Origin: Epiperipatus broadwayi
Taxonomy: Eukaryota; Onychophora; Udeonychophora; Euonychophora; Peripatidae
Assembly (NCBI GenBank): GCA_028023455.1
Contig: JAQFVV010006238.1
Location: 7,204,572-7,268,571, forward strand
DNA length: 64,000 nucleotides
Reading direction: 5' to 3'
Positions within the stretch are counted from its first letter, which is position 1. Each line of letters starts with the position of its first letter. The notes under the pieces were generated by a model. It made no database searches and had not been told where the DNA came from. It worked only from the letters and a program-made list of their open reading frames with translations. Position numbers and translations under genes: made by a program. This document shows, piece after piece, positions 1-10,234 of this stretch.

Positions 1-340
1 TTTAAAACTCATACTATTCTAAAATATCCTTTAACATAGCAGAAGACAATAATTAACAAGAATAGATTATCTGGCTATTCCCCAGCCTCCTTGATTAATA
101 TAGAAACTTTCCTAAAACTTTTTGATTCTAATACAGAGGCTTTCAAAACACTTTGGTTAGGACCAATGTGTTTTAAGTAAGTCTTTATATTAGTAATCAA
201 GGCATGAGAATAGATGAATGATCTACTCTTGTTGATTATTGCCTTTTCTAGGTTAAATAGTATTTTAAAATATTTATTTTCCAGTGTTGTAATTTTTCAA
301 CTTGAAATTTATATATATATATATATGATAAACAAAACAA

Positions 341-388
341 ATTATAAATTTCATATATATGATAAACAAAACAAATTATAAATTTCAT
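341..388. repeat. Short head-to-tail duplication, about 37-bp unit
   Basis: The string ATGATAAACAAAACAAATTA followed by TAAATTTCATA occurs twice in direct tandem just left of the inverted repeat. The two units are nearly identical, so the duplication is recent relative to the surrounding decay. Confidence 0.6.
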
Positions 389-412
389 AACTTGTTTTTA
401 GCTTGCATTTTA

Positions 413-681
413 TGATCACTAGATGGAGCTTTACCAATAGCTCTTAACAAGCTTTTGTTTACATAAACTGATAGAAGTGTGTTTGATAAATGCTGATTTT
501 AGAGTTAGTATTTAGATCTAGTTTCTAGTCTCCCTACCCTTCACTGATGTGCATCAACTAACTTGAAAGCAGCTGGTCTGGAGGTGGAGACAATGAAAGA
601 GATATTGAATTATATCTCTCTTGGCATTTATGTAAACAAAAGCTTGTTAGGAGCTATTGGTAAAGCTCCATCTAGTGATCA
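413..681. repeat. Inverted repeat, 55-bp arms
   Basis: The left arm (413-467) and right arm (627-681) are reverse complements over about 55 bp with one mismatch; the spacer is about 159 bp. Arm sequence includes ATCACTAGATGGAGCTTTAC. The spacer holds TTTCTAGTCTCC and TTCACTGATG, faintly like the internal part of family B (TAGTTTCTGGC, CATCAGTGAGG), so this may be a distant relative. No transposase is present; it is best read as a non-autonomous fold-back or MITE-type element. The boundaries beyond the arms are not clear. Confidence 0.7.
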
Positions 682-689
682 TATATATA

Positions 690-1145
690 TATAAAAGGAA
701 CTTGAACTCAGACTTTCAAGCACACTGCAGCTATCCAATTCATATTATACAGCTAATATACATGAACATATATATGTGAAAAAGATAAATAATCTCCAAA
801 ATAAGTATTTTGTGCTGAAACCAGGATTGATCAGTTGGACCAGGTCACCCTCTGCCACATATATATACAATCAATGTTCAGTTTATATTAAGATAGCCAA
901 TCTTCAAACTTTAATGGACAAGTTTCAAACTTCTCCACTCTCCAACTCTTCCACCATTCATGTCATAGAAAATCAGAAGATGGAATGCTCAAAGCCATTG
1001 TTGATGCCAATATTATTGTTGTATCCATGTTGACCTTTAGTCAATCTGATTCCTCACACATAAGACCTTAAAAGGTCCCTTTAATTATGCAGAAAAAGAA
1101 TGGGCAGAATACAAGCTGAATATGATATATTTAAATACATGCATT
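690..1145 (+). mobile_element. Family A fold-back element, single arm unit
   Basis: This begins with TTGAACTCAGACTTTCAAGC and runs through the shared blocks GTGAAAAAGATAAAT, CAGTTGGACCAGGTCACC, TATATTAAGATAGCCAATC, CTTTAATGGACAAG and TGATGCCAATATTATTG to GCAGAATACAAGCTGAATAT. The same blocks in the same order recur at 8.56-9.47 kb and, reversed, at 9.56-10.22 kb and 37.6-38.0 kb. The 85-codon ORF inside it has no recognisable domain and overlaps repeat consensus, so it is not a gene. Confidence 0.7.
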
Positions 1146-1149
1146 TTGT

Positions 1150-1740
1150 GTATACTAAACTTAATATAATTATAAAGGATTTGAATTCAGATTTTCAAAC
1201 TTGCCCAATTATTCAATCCATCTTATACAACTGAGACACATGGCCACATGCATGTGAAAAAAATAAATGATCTCCAATATATGTATTTCATGCTGAACCA
1301 GCACTCATAAGTTGATTCAGATCACCATTTCTCATACATACATACAATTACTACTCAGTTTATATTAAGATAACAATTCTTCAAACTTTAATGGAGAAGA
1401 TTGATACTTGTCCATTAAAGTTTGAAGATTTTGCATTTTAAAGTGATTTTATGTATGTGTGGGAGATGGTGGTCTATCTTGTCCATTAAAGTTTGAAGAT
1501 TTTCTATCTTAATATAAACTAAGCAATGATTGTATGTATGTGTGGAAGATGGTGATCTGGACTAACTGATAAGTGCTGGTTTTTAGCACAAAATATGACT
1601 ATTGGAGTTCATTTATCTTTTTCACATGTATGTGGCCATTTTTTTCAGTTGTATAAGATGGATTGGATAGCTGTAGAGTGTTTGAAAGTCTGAGTTCAAA
1701 ACCCTTATAATTATACTAAATTCAGTAGAGACAAAATATA
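1150..1740. mobile_element. Family A fold-back element, palindromic copy
   Basis: The left half starts ATAATTATAAAGGATTTGAA and ends near CTTTAATGG; the right half is its reverse complement, ending CTGAGTTCAAAACCCTTATA. The centre carries a second short inverted repeat of TTAAAGTTTGAAGATTTT. The inner edge of each terminus contains a block resembling an RNA polymerase III B box (GGTTCRANNCC) in reverse, which might indicate tRNA ancestry; this is an inference only. Confidence 0.7.
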
Positions 1741-2294
1741 TATATTTAAATATTATATGTATAATCAAGTGATTCACTGAGCAGATGGTCAAATATTGTT
1801 CAAATACCAGGAGTGATAGATTTAGGTTTAGTTATTTATAGAGAAAAGATACTATGAAAATATGACATTGGAATAATAAAAAGAGTCTTTTATTAAATTA
1901 ATACAAAATAAAAAAGTGATTCAGAGCTGAAGAAAATAATTTAATAATAGAAAATAAAAAATAGATAAGTTTACTATTTTCAAATAAAAAGAATATTTGA
2001 TTTTGTTAACAAACACTGGAATATGGATAGAGATGACTGATTTTCATTTAAGAATCCATCAGTATTTTATTATATCATTGGATCAAAGGTCAAGCATAGT
2101 TTAAACAGTAGTAGAAGGTCAAATTCTGGAGCTCGAACTTCTTAGATTACAGTTGCAATCTCTCACTTTCAGTGCTTGGATTTGATTCAATATTTGTTGC
2201 TAAAGACTTTGTATAAAAATTTAATTACATTTTCATAAATTTAGTGAAGAGGTGTAGGGTGACAGACTCATAGCAGAAGCTATTAAGGACAATT

Positions 2295-2340
2295 CCATTT
2301 CCGGCACTTCCAGATGTGAACTTCTCATAAGTTTTTAAGC
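2295..2340 (+). repeat. Solo unit of the about 90-bp degenerate repeat
   Basis: ATTCCATTTCCGGCACTTCC followed by GAACTTCTCATAAGTTTTT matches units of the tandem array near 16.6-17.0 kb (AATCCCCGAACTTCC ... GAACTTCTTATAG). The match is short and diverged. Confidence 0.4.
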
Positions 2341-2439
2341 AACAACGTACTATCTAGTTATTCAATTTTAAAATATTGCAATGTTACAATACATTGAGAG
2401 AAATTATCTCGTAATTTTTTCCCACTTTTTATATATATA

Positions 2440-2516
2440 TGTCCATTAATGATGCAGTACTAGTAAAAATTTATAATATCCATTAATGATGCAGTACTAG
2501 TTAAAATTTATAATAT
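2440..2516. repeat. Short head-to-tail duplication, about 39-bp unit
   Basis: TCCATTAATGATGCAGTACT plus AGTAAAAATTTATAATA occurs twice in tandem with one or two differences (TAAAAA versus TTAAAA). No coding or structural role is visible. Confidence 0.7.
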
Positions 2517-2599
2517 AACTCTAAAATGAGATGCTGCAAAAAGTATATTAAAAGGTTAGCAGAAAATAGCAAAGCACTCACGAGTTCATAAGAAGTTTG

Positions 2600-2692
2600 A
2601 ATGCCAGACATGCGAGTTTCAGAATTGATTGTGAGTCCTCCTTATCTTGAATTGGAAGCTCTACCAACTGTGCCAAATTGTGCAGTGTACCA
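2600..2692 (-). other. Possible tRNA-like relic
   Basis: On the minus strand, CAGTTGGTAGAGC matches the usual D-arm/A-box wording of a tRNA. About 50-60 bases downstream is a block that could be a decayed B box (GCATTCAAAC). The acceptor and anticodon arms cannot be folded convincingly. It may be a tRNA pseudogene or the head of an old SINE, or chance. Confidence 0.25.
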
Positions 2693-2714
2693 TCACAACA
2701 GTATACTATTTATA

Positions 2715-2825
2715 TAATAATAATATTGTTAAAAGGAGGTTGCCATGACAACAGTTTGAGATTGTTGATTGTTATCTATATTGGGATTGTCTAAGCGTTG
2801 ACTGTTTTCTAATGGTTTTTAATAA
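2715..2825 (+). repeat. Dispersed repeat E (GTTGCCATGACAAC family)
   Basis: The block AGGTTGCCATGACAACAG, then GATTGTTGATTGTTATC and GGGATTGTCTAAGCGTTGAC, recurs (diverged) near 17.98-18.06 kb, on the minus strand near 18.95-19.04 kb, and near 62.82-62.92 kb. At 44.1 kb a related block follows repeat C directly, so C and E may be parts of one longer element. No ORF and no recognised superfamily. Confidence 0.5.
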
Positions 2826-2879
2826 TAATAGTATGTTATTATCATTACTTGATAATGATAAATTAAAAAAAGTTAATTA

Positions 2880-3455
2880 ACAACTTCAGATATATTGGTC
2901 AGATTATTAATACCAATGAACATAATGAATGAAATTAAACATACAATTAAACTTGGATGGATTGCTTTTGGCAGAAACAATTTACTGTTAAAAAAAGCAT
3001 GCCGATTTATTTAAAAAGAAAAGTTTTTAATAAATGGTTTTTACTTTTTCTTATTTATGGATCTGAGACTTGGGCATTTAAAAAAGTGCAATGCAGAGAC
3101 TTCAGACCACTCAAAAACACCAGGAGAGAGATGTTACGAGGAACAAGAAGGGATCAAAAATAAAATACATGTGTGAGAAAACAAACATATATTACTGACT
3201 TCATTGAAAGAATTAAGAGACTGAAATGGAGCTGATCTCGGCACTCCTGTAAAAGAGATGATGTTGATAAACTGATAAATAGTTGAAATCTTAAACCGAA
3301 TTTCAATAGATTGTAAACGACCCAAAAAGAGACCACATGTGAGATGGATGACATAAGAAAGTGTGCAGCGTGATGTGGAGAAGAAAGGCAAACGATAAGA
3401 GAAACTGGATTAAACTTGGAGAGATCTTCATTCTACTGTGGTTTGATAATGATTG
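2880..3455 (+). pseudogene. RTE-type LINE, 3' end of ORF2 and tail
   Basis: Decayed C-terminal part of an RTE-clade endonuclease/reverse transcriptase. Readable pieces are RYIGQIINTNE at the start, IYGSETWAFKK after the middle (the usual family wording is YGSETW), and a TRRDQK segment. After a frameshift the DNA still matches the other copies here (GATTGTAAACGACCCAAAAA, GACCACATGTGAGATGG). The right end is GATAATGATTGAAAATGATG, the short simple-sequence tail typical of RTE elements rather than poly(A). Several frame breaks make it non-functional. The endonuclease and reverse-transcriptase core are missing, as expected for a 5'-truncated insertion. The minus-strand ORFs here are antisense shadows of the relic. 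Confidence 0.85.
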
Positions 3456-3667
3456 AAAATGATGACGATGGTATGGTTACACAACATTCTGTGGTTTATT
3501 TAATTTAATTCGCATTTATATGGAAAACTTAACATATTCAAACACATATAAATATATTGTATATAGATCTATTAAATCTGTCTAGAAAACATCTGAATTA
3601 TAAAATAAATATTATATAAATGTTAATATTTTTTATATAACTGTTTATTAAACTTGTATTTGATCAA

Positions 3668-3809
3668 AAAATGTAGTTTTTTTTCTTTCTTATATGTCAC
3701 AGCATCGGCCGGGAGGCGAACCGCAACAACCGTCTGCAACCAACTGCTTGCTTGCAAGGCGGCTGCGCTGACCTCTCTGCTAACAACGCTTGGCAAGAAA
3801 ATGTAGTTT
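3668..3809 (-). mobile_element. tRNA-Gly-derived SINE, copy 1, with 12-bp TSD
   Basis: Minus-strand SINE: a tRNA-like head (GCGTTG start, A-box region AGAGAGGTCAGCGC, B-box region GCGGTTCGCCTCCCGGCC), then GATGCTGTGACATATAAG and an A-rich tail. Direct repeats of AAAATGTAGTTT flank it at 3668-3679 and 3798-3809; they are the target-site duplication. The head matches the general layout of metazoan tRNA-Gly(UCC), see the 29.3 kb copy. The body has small insertions in the anticodon arm, so it is an old copy. Confidence 0.85.
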
Positions 3810-4800
3810 GCGTATAAATACACTATGGTAGATAATATTTAATTTAATGTTGTTTTTCTAATATATGTGTGTGTGCGTCTGTAAAAGTGTATAGTAATTA
3901 AAAAAAATTTCTGGGTAAACAATTGTGATAAATGGCGTTTGCGCTTATAAAATTAATTTGAGAGAAAGATTACTACAGAATGTGTGTTAAAATTATATAT
4001 ATCATATTTTAAACTTATTTAATGCCAGACTGAAGATTTCTTGAATATTTTAATAATTTTTTTTTTAAAAAGCAAAGAATAAAATGCTCCACGGCAGGGT
4101 TCTTTTGAAAATAGGAGCAATAACGTGCCTTGGGTCATATTAAAAAAAGGCAATCTTTCCTCGAATCTTTGAATGATAATAAACAGAGCAGTAGGCAAAA
4201 AAAAAAACATTTCATATTCTAATCGTAAAATGTATATTAATAAACCTGCTACCGTACTGCTTTTTAACATGATAACATCTCTACGACATTTCAACAATTT
4301 TATAAAGCCCAAAATAAATAATGGAAAGATTAAAGTAATTTAAGTACAATAAAGCGAAGTGCGGTTTTGAATAATAACTTGTTAACCTTAATAGCTTATA
4401 TACATATATTATGTAAATTTCAGAAAGTATCAGTTGAGTAATCAAACGATCATCTACTTGGAAAGCACATATTTCATAGAGAACAATCTTTTATGAGATT
4501 CTATATAGATTAATGCTCTGAGACAATGAACTAATAAACAAAACTAAATAAAATAAATATTCTCCTTTCTTTAATCCCTTTAATAATGCTATATTTTATT
4601 TTTACTTAATCAATCTTATAATTTTGACTAACCAGAAGTTCTCTTCAGGGCTAATGCATATATATATATATAAGTACATATGAATATATAAACATAAATT
4701 ATCCAATCAATATAAACATTTATTTATTTGTTTATAATATGTATCAATATATAAACGAGATATAAGGTAAAGAAAAATATTTGAAGAGTTTAACACCAGA
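3810..4800. other. No recognisable feature
   Basis: A+T-rich sequence with a 97-codon minus-strand ORF (4019-4312) that has no recognisable domain, no start context I can support and no repeat match. A run of A/T microsatellite lies near 4660. I see no exon signature. Confidence 0.4.
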
Positions 4801-4802
4801 AA

Positions 4803-4898
4803 TCCATAAAAAATTGGCTCCTGGGAAATGATTGAATAAAAGTTATGTAAATCCATAAAAAAATTGGCTCCTGGGAAATGATTGAATAAAAGTTATGA
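4803..4898. repeat. Short head-to-tail duplication, about 50-bp unit
   Basis: CCATAAAAAATTGGCTCCTG followed by GGAAATGATTGAATAAAAGT occurs twice in tandem, the second copy carrying one extra A. It is near-identical, so a recent slippage or replication duplication. Confidence 0.75.
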
Positions 4899-5124
4899 TC
4901 TATATATATACCTTGAACTCTAAAGTTTATCATTTTGCAGCTGCATTAAAACAAACAGTCAGAACTTAAAACAATAGGAACCAATAAACATTTTAAAGGT
5001 ATCAGATATATAGTGAGACTTGTTAAGATCTAATAACTTGCATATAGACAAGTCAGATTTTGGGCAATATTTACCACAATAACTTACAAACACTGTAAGA
5101 AAGAATATTTACTCTATATAATAA

Positions 5125-5325
5125 ACAATCACCAATATAAGTATTTCGTGCTAAAACAGCACTCATCAATTGTTCCAGATTATCATCTCCACATATATAT
5201 AATCAATGCTCAGCTTGTGTTAAGATAGCCAATCTTCATACTTTAACATTAAAGTATGAAGATAGGCTATATGAATATAATCTGAGCATTGACTGTATAT
5301 ATGTGTGGAGAGTATATGATAGTGA
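5125..5325. mobile_element. Family A fold-back element, short palindromic copy
   Basis: The left half has the family blocks TCACCAATATAAGTATTTCG, AGCACTCATCAATTG and TTAAGATAGCCAATCTTC; the right half returns in reverse (TAGGCTATATGAATATAATC, GAGCATTGACTGTATATATG). The centre is the perfect hairpin CTTCATACTTTAA / TTAAAGTATGAAG at about 5227-5253. It has lost the outer terminal segments. Confidence 0.65.
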
Positions 5326-5329
5326 AATT

Positions 5330-6790
5330 ATAATTATTATAATCACATGGTCCAGTCCTCTGGAAATTTTATAACATTGAAGCACCAAAGTGTTGAGCTT
5401 CATAATAGGCCCACTTAATTTTTCAAATTGAAATTTTTTTACCTTTCTTTGTTTGAATCAATTGGTATACTTTCTTAATCCTCCATTCTAGTTCTCAAAC
5501 TAATTTCATAATGCAAAAATTTTATGACTAGTTCATTTAAAACACTGAAAGGATGGATTGACCTAAGAATCAATCCTATAACTTTTAAATCTATCCACTG
5601 TATTAAAGTGTATTTATATAGTAATATCATATGCGTATAAATATGATGAGAAATCAGTTAAATAATAAACAGAATTTTTAATCTGATTGTCTAAAAGAAA
5701 TTATATTGCCTCAAAATGATCAACTTATACCAAAAATATGAAGTAAATAAATTTCAATGAAATCATTTAATGCTAGTATAATTATGAAGCACAAGTTTAC
5801 GAGATAGATGTCCAATATAATCTCCATCTTCAAACTATTTTTTGGTATTGTGTTCATCAATGAAATCTTGGGGGTCAGGGCTGAAACCAGTGCAGATGAG
5901 CATATTAAAAAGTACTTCTTTTTTGTAATATTCTAACAGCTTGAAAAGTTTTGAAACTAAACTAACTATTTCTATAGTATTATAGACTGCACACCATATC
6001 AGACACTACTTTCATGAATTCAGTTCTACTCTCTCCTTGAGGTTATATTTTTACCCTTAGCTAGACATGTTAATACTAAATAATATTATTTAGAAGAAAT
6101 ATTCTTGCTTCTATTTTATAAATTATCACATTAAAGAAGTATATCAAAATTTGAAAAGACATTGTCTGTTGTAACTTTAATCTATGTTAAATTATCAAAT
6201 ATATCATATTTGACTCTTTAAATATAGTTTCAGCTTTTGCAGATAAAAGCTTTGTTGAAATAAAGACATTAACAATTTACACAATGTTATTCTAGATTCC
6301 ATTTTTCTTTATACATATACATATAACTAATTAGTTTATGTAAATACTAAATAAAGAGTACCAAATGCTTTGTTTATCTAAGGTGATAAAAAAGCTTACT
6401 ATTCTTATGATTGTAAGGATCTAGATCATTATCATCCCACATTTTGAGATGATATTTGTTATCTGAAAAGATTTTTGAGTAATATTTTTAATATCAAATT
6501 TTTATTTACACAAACAATACATCCAACAAGAAGATGACTGGACCACTTCCTGGGATGCCATCTTTAAATCAAATACATGTACTATAAAATGCTATAGGTA
6601 AGCTATTCACTACACAAATTTTAAATGTCTAGCATGTAATAATATGTTGTATATATTTGTATATTATCTTTAATTCTCCTTCTTCCATCATAAAATCTAG
6701 CAAACCACTTGAAATCATTCTTGTGACTTATGACTTCACCAACAAAGTTAGAATCATTTCAAATATTTCAGTAGCTGTTTTTCTCAATAT
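5330..6790. other. No recognisable feature
   Basis: A+T-rich, no ORF worth reporting and no match to the repeat families in this window. Confidence 0.4.
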
Positions 6791-7104
6791 AAAACAAAAC
6801 TGATTTTCACATAGACAAAACTATCCATACAGTAGCACCACTCAGTGGAATTCAGAGTAATCAATGCATGGAAAAAGATTTTTGAGTAATCAATGCATGG
6901 AAAAAGATTTTTGCATAAAATCCCCATCTAGTGTCTGTTCATTTAATATTCCAAGATTAGTTTCTAGCTCATGGCATCCATTGATTACTCTGGCTTGCAC
7001 TGAGGGGCACTACTTCATGGGAAGTTTTGCCTCTGTAAAAACAACTTCTGTATACATAAAGATTGGTGATAATAATTTTTGATAGGTTTAAAACAAAACT
7101 GATT
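6791..7104. mobile_element. Family B fold-back element, copy 1, with 15-bp TSD
   Basis: The direct repeats AAAACAAAACTGATT at 6791-6805 and 7090-7104 flank the element. Inside are the family blocks GACAAAACTATCCATACAGT, CAGAGTAATCAATGCATGG, GCATAAAATCCCCATCTAGT, then the mirrored half CATCCATTGATTACTCTGGC and GAAGTTTTGCCTCTGT, and a diverged version of the unique outer leader ending in TAGGTTT. Just inside is a 35-bp tandem duplication (GAGTAATCAATGCATGGAAA repeated at about 6856-6911). The 72-codon ORF is repeat-derived and not a gene. Confidence 0.8.
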
Positions 7105-7389
7105 GATAATCTGTTTATTTTGGGTTAAGGTACAAAGCATACTGTCACATTTCATATTGTAAGTCATTATCTAGATATCTGGAGCTTTACAATTTCTGTG
7201 GTAAATATCTAAACAATATCACATCTTGATTAAGAAATGGTTCTGCAGACATCTTAGGGAAAGAACCAATCACCAGTTACTTTTTCACTGGTTCAAACTG
7301 TACACATTGCAATTGACAAGTTCTTTGAAAATTAGTTTAAAAACCTTCAAATATAAGTGGAGATTTTTATATGTTTTAGTGAATATACA

Positions 7390-7527
7390 TGAATTTAAAT
7401 CCATATAAAGTTTGGAAAGCTAGGATTCAATCTGCATAATCACCCAATTACTGATCATAAATAAACATATTGGGTGATTATGCAGATTGAATCCTAGCTT
7501 TCCAAACTTTATATGGATTTAAATTCA
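7390..7527. repeat. Perfect inverted repeat, 59-bp arms, 20-nt loop
   Basis: Left arm 7390-7448 and right arm 7469-7527 are exact reverse complements by eye (arm begins TGAATTTAAATCCATATAAA and ends AATCACCCAAT). The loop is TACTGATCATAAATAAACAT. An RNA from either strand would form a long perfect hairpin. There is no match to families A, B or D. A 59-bp arm without a mismatch in an otherwise decayed region suggests a recent origin or gene conversion between arms. Confidence 0.9.
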
Positions 7528-7529
7528 TT

Positions 7530-8520
7530 TTGGTACATTTTAATAACTGTTGCAAAAAAATAAAAAGGTAATATTCTTGTTTAAATAAATATCAATACAT
7601 TTTTTAAAGAACAATTACATATAAGTATAATAATAGAATCTATGTTATATGAATAATATAGCTTATAGATAAATATTAATAAAAAATGATTGAATGGATT
7701 TATTGGTCCAGAGTTCATAATGAGTTCAGTGCCTATCTTATGTTCCAGGGTTTATATTTTATTATAGTACTAATTATATAATTATTTCTTCAAATATTAT
7801 ACAGGTAAAGAGGAGTTAATCTAAAATGTCTTATCTCAGTACTTTTCTGGATTTGTGAACATTTTAGATGTTAACAGTACTCTCACTGCCCTCCATTCTA
7901 AATCAAAATTTTGCTAAAAAATTAAATAAGCATCAATTTTATTGTATTTATTATAATATATACTATGTTATATATACTACCATTTTTTATATTTATCTAA
8001 ATTTATATATAAATATTTTTTGTGTAATATATAAACGTTTTTTATTAATGTCAGTCTAACATATTAAAATCCAGACGATGCTTGTATGTATACTAGCACA
8101 AAATTTGAAGACATGACTTCTTGAATTATCATTCATAATCTATTTTTTGCTATACTATATAGATGATAATAAAGTCAATTTGCTATGCATTATTACATAT
8201 ATTTTAGGAATATTTTTTTTATAAATCTAGAAACAATTCCCACAACTATATAATTTGATTTATACTACACTGTAATGGTGACCAACATAATATGTAAAGT
8301 CAATACATTTGTTTAGGTATTAGAAGTTTTTGAATAAGACAGGGTCAAATTTAATGATAATCTACCTTAAGTTTATTTTTAATCACATAATTATTTTAAA
8401 TTTGTTATAGTAACTATGTGATGTGTGTTGTGCTCACATTGGAAGTTACAGCAGAAGTACTGTTACAGTCATTCAATAACAACATATAATTCAACATATA
8501 AATGTTAAGGTATTTATTGT
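7530..8520. other. No recognisable feature
   Basis: A+T-rich; a 63-codon ORF at 7868-8059 is dominated by Y, I, F and N codons expected from A+T-rich DNA and has no domain. Confidence 0.4.
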
Positions 8521-8554
8521 AGATATTTATAATAACAATATATATATATATATA

Positions 8555-10230
8555 TATTAGAATGTATTTGAACTCAGACTTTCAAGCTCCCTACAGCAAT
8601 GCATTCCATCTTGCACAACTGATGACCCCACATATGTAAAGAAGTTAAATGATCTCCAATATATGTATTTCATGTTGAACTATCACTCACCAACTTCTGC
8701 ACATACATAATCAGTGCCAAGTTTATATTAAGATAGAAAATCTTCAAACGTTAATAAACAAGCTTTAATCTTCTTCACCCTACAACTCTTCAGCCATCCA
8801 TATCATTGAAAATCTGATGAGGAAACTCTCAAAGCCAAAGTTGATGCCAATATTATTTTTATTCCTATGTTGACTTTAAATCATTCTGACACCTCTCATA
8901 TAAAACCTTATTATGTCCATTTAAATACACAGAAGAGGGGTGGGAATAATACAGGGTGAATATATAATATTTCAAATACTAAACAATGTAATTTGAATGA
9001 ACTTGACATTCAAGCTCCCTACAGTCATGCACTCCATCTTATATAATGGATACCCATGACCACATACATGTGAAAAAGATAAATAACATCAAATATACAT
9101 ATTTCATAGCTGAACCAGCACTCGTCAATTGGTCTAAACAATCACCTCCCACACATATATACAATCAGTGCCCAGTTTATATTAAGATAACAAATCTTTA
9201 AACTTTAATAGATAAGCTTCAATCTTCTCCACCCTATAAGTATTCAGTCACTGATATCAATGAAAATCAGATTATGCACTACTTAAAGCCTTTGTTGATG
9301 CCAATATTATTGTCATACCAATATTGACTTTAAGTCATTCTGACCCCTCACATTAAGGATCTTAACATGTCCATTTAAATACTTAGAAGAGGAATAGGCA
9401 GAATACTGGCTGAATATATAATATTCAAATATAAGTATATTGTCTATACTAAACTTAATGTAATTAATAAGGATTTGAACTCATAGTTTCCAGTTCTCTA
9501 TTTCTATGCACTTCTTCTTATACAACCAATATACATGACCACACATATCTGAAAAAATAAATGATTTCCAATATCTTAATGTAAACTGGGCAGTGATTGT
9601 ATATATGTGTGGGAGATGGTGATCTGGACCAACTGATTGAGCCCAAAATATAGATATTGGAAGATTATTTATCTTTTTCACATGTATGTGGTGTGTATAG
9701 GCTGTATAAAATGAAGTGCATGTCTGTAAGCAGTTTGAAAGTCTGAGTTTATGTTCTTTCTAATTACATTAAGTTTAATATAGACATTATACTTATATTT
9801 GAATATTACATATTCAGCCTGTATTCTGCTTATCTTTCTTCTGTTTATTTAAATGGACATATTAAGGTCCTATATGTGAAGAGTCCAAATGACTTAAAAT
9901 CAACATGGGTATGACAATAATATTGGCATCAACAATAGCCTTGAGTGTTTCATCATTGAATTTTTAATGATATGGATGACTGAAAAGTTGGATGGTGGAA
10001 AAGATTGAAGCTTGTTCATTAAAGTCTGAAGATTTGCTATCTTAATATAAACTGGGCACTGATTTGGTATATATGTGTGGGAGATGGTGACCTGGACCAT
10101 ATGTATATTGAGAATCATGTATTTTTTCACATGTATGTGATCATGTGTATTGGGTGCATAAAATTGAGTGCATGACTGCAAGGAGCATAGCAGTGTGAGT
10201 TCAAGTCCCTTATAATTACATTAAATTTAA
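8555..10230. mobile_element. Family A array: two direct units, then inverted units
   Basis: Two head-to-tail units of about 450 bp start with TTGAACTCAGACTTTCAAG near 8568 and GAACTTGACATTCAAGC near 8999; both include TATATTAAGATAG, AACTTTAATAGA-type and GATGCCAATATTATT blocks. A third start lies near 9473. From about 9560 the order reverses (GTGGGAGATGGTGATCTGG, CTTTTTCACATGTATGTGG, AAGTCTGAGTTT), and a further reversed unit runs to about 10215. The whole forms a large imperfect palindrome. The minus-strand ORFs at 9481 and 9900 are translations of the repeat and have no domains. Confidence 0.75.
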
Positions 10231-10234
10231 TGTA

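Noticed and set aside
690-1740. CRISPR-like array
   Set aside because: Repeats are long, diverged and palindromic with no regular spacers; a fold-back element family explains them.
9481-9681. Conserved small protein family (MKKINNLP-like starts at 776 and 9481)
   Set aside because: Both ORFs are translations of the same family A block in direct and inverted copies; similarity reflects the DNA repeat.
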